Origin: Chloroflexota bacterium
Lineage (GTDB): Bacteria > Chloroflexota > Anaerolineae > Aggregatilineales > UBA2796
DNA length: 8,536 nt
NCBI GenBank assembly: GCA_003695215.1
Contig: RFIM01000273.1
Coordinates: 1 to 8,536 of the forward strand
Reading direction: 5' to 3'
Position numbers and translations under genes: made by a program
Shown: positions 5,349-8,536 of the stretch, one piece after another
Layout: the number at the start of each line of letters is the position of its first letter
Numbering within the stretch: the stretch's first letter is position 1
Notes under the pieces: generated by a model
Database searches by the model: none
What the model saw: the letters and a program-made list of their open reading frames with translations, nothing else
What the model was told of the DNA's origin: nothing

Positions 5349-6812
5349 TCAGGTGCCGCTGAGGGTTAGCATTTTGCCGAGGGTGCGCAACATAATCAGC
5401 AGATCGAGCGCGATGCTCTGATGGCGGATGTAGTACAGATCGTACTGCAGCTTGATGAGCGCATCCTCTTCAGTGTTGCCGTATTTGTAGCAAATCTGCG
5501 CCCAGCCTGTCAAGCCTGGCGCCACTAGCAGGCGCGTGCGGTAGAATGGAATGCTCTGCGTCAATTTCTCCACGAAGACGCTGCGCTCAGGGCGCGGGCC
5601 GACGATGCTCATCTCGCCGCGCAGCACATTCCATAGCTGCGGCACTTCATCTAAGCGCGTCTTGCGCAAAATGCGCCCGACTCGGGTGATGCGCGGATCG
5701 TCTTTGCGCGCCCATTGCGGCCCGCTCAGCTTCTCGGCATCCTGCACCATTGTGCGCAGCTTGACGATCTGGAAAGGCTTGCCGCCGCGTCCAAGCCGCT
5801 CCTGACGGTAGAAAATAGGCCCGCGCGAGTCAAGCCGAATCAGCAGTGCCAACGGCGGCAAGAGTGCCGCAAAGCAGGCCAAGCCGATCACGGCTAGGCT
5901 CACATCGATCAAGCGCTTGAGCAGCAAATACAGCCGAAAGCTGAGCGTGTCGCCTTCCAACGGCAAGACCAGCTGCCAGTCGATCTGCCCGACATGCTCA
6001 ATCGGCACGCGCCCTGTGATCTGCTCGTAGAGCAACGGCATCGGCGTGATAGCAATGCCCTTTTCATAGCAAGCCATCAAGCCTTGGAAAAGATCAGCGG
6101 GCAAGGCGCCATCGTGCGCCAAAATCAGCTCCGAGACGCCGTGCTGCTGTACTATTTGCGGCAAATCGGCGCCTGTGCCCAGCTGCTTGAAGCCCGCCAT
6201 GTGCGGATCGGGCTCTGTCGCGCTTGGCACGTAGCCGATGATCTGATATTCCTTCGGCGCCTCCTGCATGAGAGTCTGTGCCAGCGCAGCGGCGGCGCGG
6301 CCGCCGCCGATCAGCACTGCGCGGCGCGGCTGTTGCGTCCAACTGAATAGGTAGGGGCGGCTGACGCGCCACATGCCAACCAGCGAGAAAGCGGCGACGG
6401 CGTAGTAGAGCGTGAACAGGCGCGGCAAATCGAAGCCGCTTGGCACGATCAGGAAGAACAAGAAGACATAGACCATCACGACCTGCACGCTGATGAACAG
6501 CAGCCGTGCGAACATCGCTATCTGCTGATGCGAAAGGCGCAGATCGTTGAAGCCGTTCAGGCGTGCCACACCGATCCATAGCAGCGGCATGATGATGAAC
6601 CAATGCGCCCGTTGCGCCACGAAATCCAGATCGAAGGGCTCAGGCGCCGTCAATGACCAAGCCGCCATAGCGACTAACGTCGCCAAAAGGCAAGCTAGCG
6701 TATCACCAACTAAGAGCAACAGACGGCGCTCTGAGAGCCGCAGTTGCCAGCCGCTTGAGGTTAGCCCTTTTTCAGCCTGCGAGAGCGGTTCAGCTGAGTG
6801 CATCATAGTCAT
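5349..6812 (-). CDS. Polyprenyl-phosphate glycosyl-1-phosphate transferase (initiating sugar transferase)
   Basis: 487 residues. Known members of this family move a sugar-1-phosphate from a nucleotide sugar to undecaprenyl phosphate, the first step of exopolysaccharide or glycan synthesis at the inner face of the membrane. Four predicted membrane helices (about 31-54, 70-85, 103-123, 132-150) lead to a Rossmann-like domain starting Val-Leu-Ile-Gly-Gly-Gly at 166-171 (CoA-binding-domain-3 type). A fifth, probably re-entrant helix (302-327) opens the bacterial sugar transferase domain. That domain shows Phe-Tyr-Arg-Gln-Glu-Arg-Leu-Gly (334-341), Lys-Leu-Arg-Thr-Met (351-355), Thr-Arg-Leu-Asp-Glu (385-389, with the catalytic Asp388-Glu389 dyad), Ser-Ile-Val-Gly-Pro-Arg-Pro-Glu (402-409) and Pro-Gly-Leu-Thr-Gly-Trp-Ala-Gln. 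All key residues are present. Start is ATG 6812; ATGs at 6806 and 6803 are alternatives. No other glycosyltransferase or polymerase gene is nearby, so it stands alone here. The sugar cannot be told from sequence. Confidence 0.93.
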   Translation of the reverse strand: MTMMHSAEPLSQAEKGLTSSGWQLRLSERRLLLLVGDTLACLLATLVAMAAWSLTAPEPFDLDFVAQRAHWFIIMPLLWIGVARLNGFNDLRLSHQQIAMFARLLFISVQVVMVYVFLFFLIVPSGFDLPRLFTLYYAVAAFSLVGMWRVSRPYLFSWTQQPRRAVLIGGGRAAAALAQTLMQEAPKEYQIIGYVPSATEPDPHMAGFKQLGTGADLPQIVQQHGVSELILAHDGALPADLFQGLMACYEKGIAITPMPLLYEQITGRVPIEHVGQIDWQLVLPLEGDTLSFRLYLLLKRLIDVSLAVIGLACFAALLPPLALLIRLDSRGPIFYRQERLGRGGKPFQIVKLRTMVQDAEKLSGPQWARKDDPRITRVGRILRKTRLDEVPQLWNVLRGEMSIVGPRPERSVFVEKLTQSIPFYRTRLLVAPGLTGWAQICYKYGNTEEDALIKLQYDLYYIRHQSIALDLLIMLRTLGKMLTLSGT

Positions 6813-6851
6813 CCGTCATCTTGATAGTCGCGCTATAAGGCTATATAGGGC

Positions 6852-6857
6852 ATTATA
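6852..6857 (-). promoter_or_regulatory. -10 box before the sugar-transferase gene
   Basis: The minus strand reads TATAAT here, in the 175-bp gap between divergent genes. It predicts a start near 6845 and a leader of about 33 nt to ATG 6812. Neither a TG extension nor a convincing -35 hexamer is present, so confidence is limited. Confidence 0.4.
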
Positions 6858-6862
6858 AGCGC

Positions 6863-6886
6863 AAGCGCGCTCGGCGGCGCGTTTTT
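6863..6886 (+). terminator. Short GC hairpin with T-run in divergent gap
   Basis: AAGCGCGC (6863-6870) can pair with GCGCGTTT (6877-6884), including one G-T pair, over a 6-nt loop; the right arm runs into five T (6882-6886). It looks like a weak plus-strand terminator or attenuator. It lies upstream of the kinase gene, and no plus-strand gene ends before it, so its role is unclear. Confidence 0.3.
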
Positions 6887-6895
6887 GGGAAATTT

Positions 6896-6926
6896 TTGAG
6901 AAAGTTGTGATCGCTCGGCTTAAAAT
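6896..6926 (+). promoter_or_regulatory. Candidate promoter of the kinase-sigma operon
   Basis: TTGAGA (6896-6901, 5 of 6 match) and TAAAAT (6921-6926, 5 of 6) are separated by 19 bp, which is longer than ideal. A competing -10 hexamer, TACAAT at 6949-6954, sits closer to the gene but lacks a -35. Either would give a leader of about 25-55 nt before ATG 6988. Confidence 0.35.
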
Positions 6927-6987
6927 GGATTATGGCGGCAAGTGTGGCTACAATCGTATAGGCACCTGTATTCTGAGAGGAATATCA

Positions 6988-7827
6988 ATGACCGATCATC
7001 TGGAAAATCCATTGGCAGCAGCGCGCCAGGCCCTGGCTGAGCTGCGCACACAGCTCTCAGAGGCGCAACAAGGGCTGGAGCGCTTGAACGCGCTGCTGGA
7101 GCAAGCTGAGGCACAGCGCGCCGCACAGGCTGATCAGCATGTCAAGTTCATCTCGACCATTGTTCATGAGCTGCGCAAGCCAATGACCAGCATTCGTGGC
7201 TACGCGGACATGCTCGCCAAGCCGAACATGGTCGGCACGCTCAATCCAATGCAGCAAAACTTCGTGGAGACCATTCGCAACAACATCATCCGCATGGACT
7301 GGCTGCTCAGCGATCTGAGCGATATCAACAAGCTCTCAGCCAGGCGGTTGCGCCTGGAGCGCAAGATGATCACCTTTGCCGCGCTGCGCGAAGAGATCGA
7401 AGCAGCGGTCTCAGGCCTATTAGCCGAATATGGACACACGCTCACGGTCGAGATCGCGCCTGAGCTGCCTGCGCTCAACACCGACCCGAAACAGCTGACC
7501 AAGATCGTCGTCCTGCTGCTGCGCAACGCCATCTTCTACACGCCTAAAGGCACAGGCCAGCTGCTTCTGAAAGCTGAAGCGACCGAGCGCCCAGGCGAAC
7601 TGCGCATCAGCGTGCGCGATAACGGCATTGGCATGCGCCCTGAAGATGTAGCGCGGCTAGGTGAGCTATTCTTCCGCGCCGATCACGAGCTGGTGACTAA
7701 TACCAAAGGCTATGGCCTTGGCATCCCTGTGGTCAAAGGCTTGTTGGCTCTGATGGAGAGCCAGCTTGAAGTAGAGAGCGCGCCTGAGCAAGGCAGCACC
7801 TTCAGTTTCCGTTTGCAAGGCATCTAG
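6988..7827 (+). CDS. Soluble sensor histidine kinase
   Basis: 279 residues with no membrane helix and no recognisable PAS, GAF or receiver domain. Residues 5-50 are rich in Ala, Glu, Leu and Gln and look like a coiled coil. The HisKA box follows, with phospho-acceptor His60 in His-Glu-Leu-Arg-Lys-Pro-Met-Thr-Ser-Ile. The HATPase domain shows an N box (Asn180 in Leu-Leu-Arg-Asn-Ala-Ile), a G1 box Asp-Asn-Gly-Ile-Gly-Met (211-216) and a G2 box Gly-Tyr-Gly-Leu-Gly-Ile (241-246). All catalytic elements are present. I start it at ATG 6988 because GAGAGG lies 7 nt upstream (6975-6980); an upstream in-frame GTG at 6907 lacks such a site. The kinase would autophosphorylate and pass phosphate to a response regulator, but no regulator gene is in the window. 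Its gene is followed after 2 nt by an ECF sigma gene, implying a shared transcript and pathway. Confidence 0.93.
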   Translation: MTDHLENPLAAARQALAELRTQLSEAQQGLERLNALLEQAEAQRAAQADQHVKFISTIVHELRKPMTSIRGYADMLAKPNMVGTLNPMQQNFVETIRNNIIRMDWLLSDLSDINKLSARRLRLERKMITFAALREEIEAAVSGLLAEYGHTLTVEIAPELPALNTDPKQLTKIVVLLLRNAIFYTPKGTGQLLLKAEATERPGELRISVRDNGIGMRPEDVARLGELFFRADHELVTNTKGYGLGIPVVKGLLALMESQLEVESAPEQGSTFSFRLQGI

Positions 7828-7829
7828 CT

Positions 7830-8501
7830 TTGGAGATCAGCACAGCAGTGACGGAACGCACGAACGAAGCATGGCTGCGCGATCTGGCTGAGGGCTCGCC
7901 GAACCGCGATGCCGCGCTAGAAGCTTTGCGCGCGCGCCTGCAGCGCGGCTTATTCTACTACCTCAGCCGCGAGCGCAGCGATCTGGCTGATCGCACGCCT
8001 GAAGAACTTCAGCAGATGGCTGAGGACTTCGCCCAGGAAGCGCTGCTGCGCATCCTGGCCAATCTGGACTCGTTCCGTGGCGATAGCCAATTCACCACCT
8101 GGGCGACCAAGATCGCCGTGCGCTTAGTTGTCAGCGAGCTGCGCCGCTTGCGCTACCGAGACTTCTCGCTCGACTCGCTCGTCGACGGCGACGAGAATCG
8201 CGGCGCAGATACCAGTGCGCTTGCTTCAGCTGGAGCTGATGGGCCTGAGCGCAGCGCTGAGAAGCGCGAGGTCTGGCGGCGCATTGAGCACGCCCTGAGT
8301 GAGGCGCTCACGCCGCGCCAACGTGCCGCTTTTGAAGCGCTGATCCTAGATGGCGTGCCGCTCGACATTGTGGCAGGGCAGTTGAACACTAATCGCAACG
8401 CGCTCTATAAGCTGATCTTTGATGCGCGCCGCAAGCTGCGCCAACACCTTGAGGCACAAGGCCTCTCGCCTGAGTACATTCTGAAACTGTTCGAGAGCTG
8501 A
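7830..8501 (+). CDS. ECF-family RNA polymerase sigma factor
   Basis: 223 residues, a cytoplasmic sigma-70 family protein with only regions 2 and 4. Region 2 spans about 36-112, with Glu-Asp-Phe-Ala-Gln-Glu-Ala (65-71), Phe-Arg-Gly-Asp-Ser-Gln-Phe-Thr-Thr-Trp (82-91) and a basic Glu-Leu-Arg-Arg-Leu-Arg (103-108). An acidic, poorly conserved linker follows. Region 4 starts at Leu-Thr-Pro-Arg-Gln-Arg and contains the recognition helix with Asn-Thr-Asn-Arg-Asn-Ala-Leu-Tyr-Lys. The start is ambiguous. TTG 7830 has AAGG 9 nt upstream; GTG 7848 (217 residues) has GGAG at 7832-7835 but with a 12-nt gap. The family-like sequence begins near Asn-Glu-Ala-Trp-Leu, after both. It is co-transcribed with the histidine kinase. 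Its target promoters cannot be read from this window. Confidence 0.93.
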   Translation: MEISTAVTERTNEAWLRDLAEGSPNRDAALEALRARLQRGLFYYLSRERSDLADRTPEELQQMAEDFAQEALLRILANLDSFRGDSQFTTWATKIAVRLVVSELRRLRYRDFSLDSLVDGDENRGADTSALASAGADGPERSAEKREVWRRIEHALSEALTPRQRAAFEALILDGVPLDIVAGQLNTNRNALYKLIFDARRKLRQHLEAQGLSPEYILKLFES

Positions 8502-8506
8502 GCGCC

Positions 8507-8536
8507 ATGCGCGAGCCAATGGCTTGGCGCTTGCTG
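8507..8536 (+). CDS. Possible start of next gene, cut by window edge
   Basis: An ATG 5 nt after the sigma-factor stop opens a frame of 10 codons to the window end, reading Met-Arg-Glu-Pro-Met-Ala-Trp-Arg-Leu-Leu. Tight spacing suits an operon, but no strong ribosome site is seen and so few codons prove nothing. ECF genes are often followed by a zinc-finger anti-sigma gene, which is the obvious guess; the sequence shown neither supports nor denies it. Confidence 0.35.
   Translation, partial: MREPMAWRLL

Noticed and set aside
6907..6987. Longer kinase start at GTG 6907
   Set aside because: The added 27 residues look like translated leader, overlap the candidate promoter elements, and lack a ribosome site, whereas ATG 6988 has GAGAGG at 7-nt spacing.
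1..8536. CRISPR array, tRNA, rRNA, insertion sequence or attachment site
   Set aside because: No spaced direct repeats, cloverleaf, transposase motif or terminal inverted repeats were seen on reading both strands; a dedicated search was not possible.

Overview
The window (GC in the high fifties by eye) looks chromosomal and most likely comes from a member of the Chloroflexota, perhaps an Anaerolineae-like lineage. This rests on recollected family resemblance, not on a search: a CvnD/MglA-like small GTPase beside a DUF4388 (PATAN) protein, a lipoprotein that joins a DsbA-like thioredoxin fold to a cyclophilin, and an ECF sigma factor with an Asn-Arg-Asn-Ala-Leu-Tyr-Lys recognition helix. No rRNA, tRNA, transposase, phage gene or CRISPR array is visible. 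No gap between genes exceeds about 200 bases.

Layout. (1) Positions 1-2355, minus strand: an operon running DUF4388/winged-helix protein, then small GTPase, then an alpha/beta hydrolase cut by the window edge. A good sigma-70-type promoter lies at 2327-2355 and a second extended -10 box at 2247-2255. A perfect 11-bp hairpin (601-627) sits between the GTPase and hydrolase genes. (2) Positions 2424-5286, minus strand: a very tight operon of a short-chain dehydrogenase/reductase (SDR), a thioredoxin-fold/cyclophilin lipoprotein and a membrane-anchored alpha/beta hydrolase, behind an extended -10 box at 5278-5286. (3) 5349-6812, minus strand: a polyprenyl-phosphate sugar-1-phosphate transferase that starts exopolysaccharide or glycan assembly. 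(4) 6988-8501, plus strand, divergent: a soluble histidine kinase and an ECF sigma factor separated by 2 nt, with the first codons of a possible third gene at the window end.

How the parts may work together. Regions 1 and 4 look like signalling units: a GTP switch with a DUF4388/winged-helix partner, and a kinase co-transcribed with a sigma factor. Regions 2 and 3 are cell-envelope and metabolic functions. No mobile or defence system is evident.

The most striking things are two. First, the tetranucleotide CCGG is nearly absent, with only three occurrences in 8536 bases, and this visibly shapes codon choice. Second, both active sites of the thioredoxin/cyclophilin lipoprotein have lost residues normally needed for catalysis.
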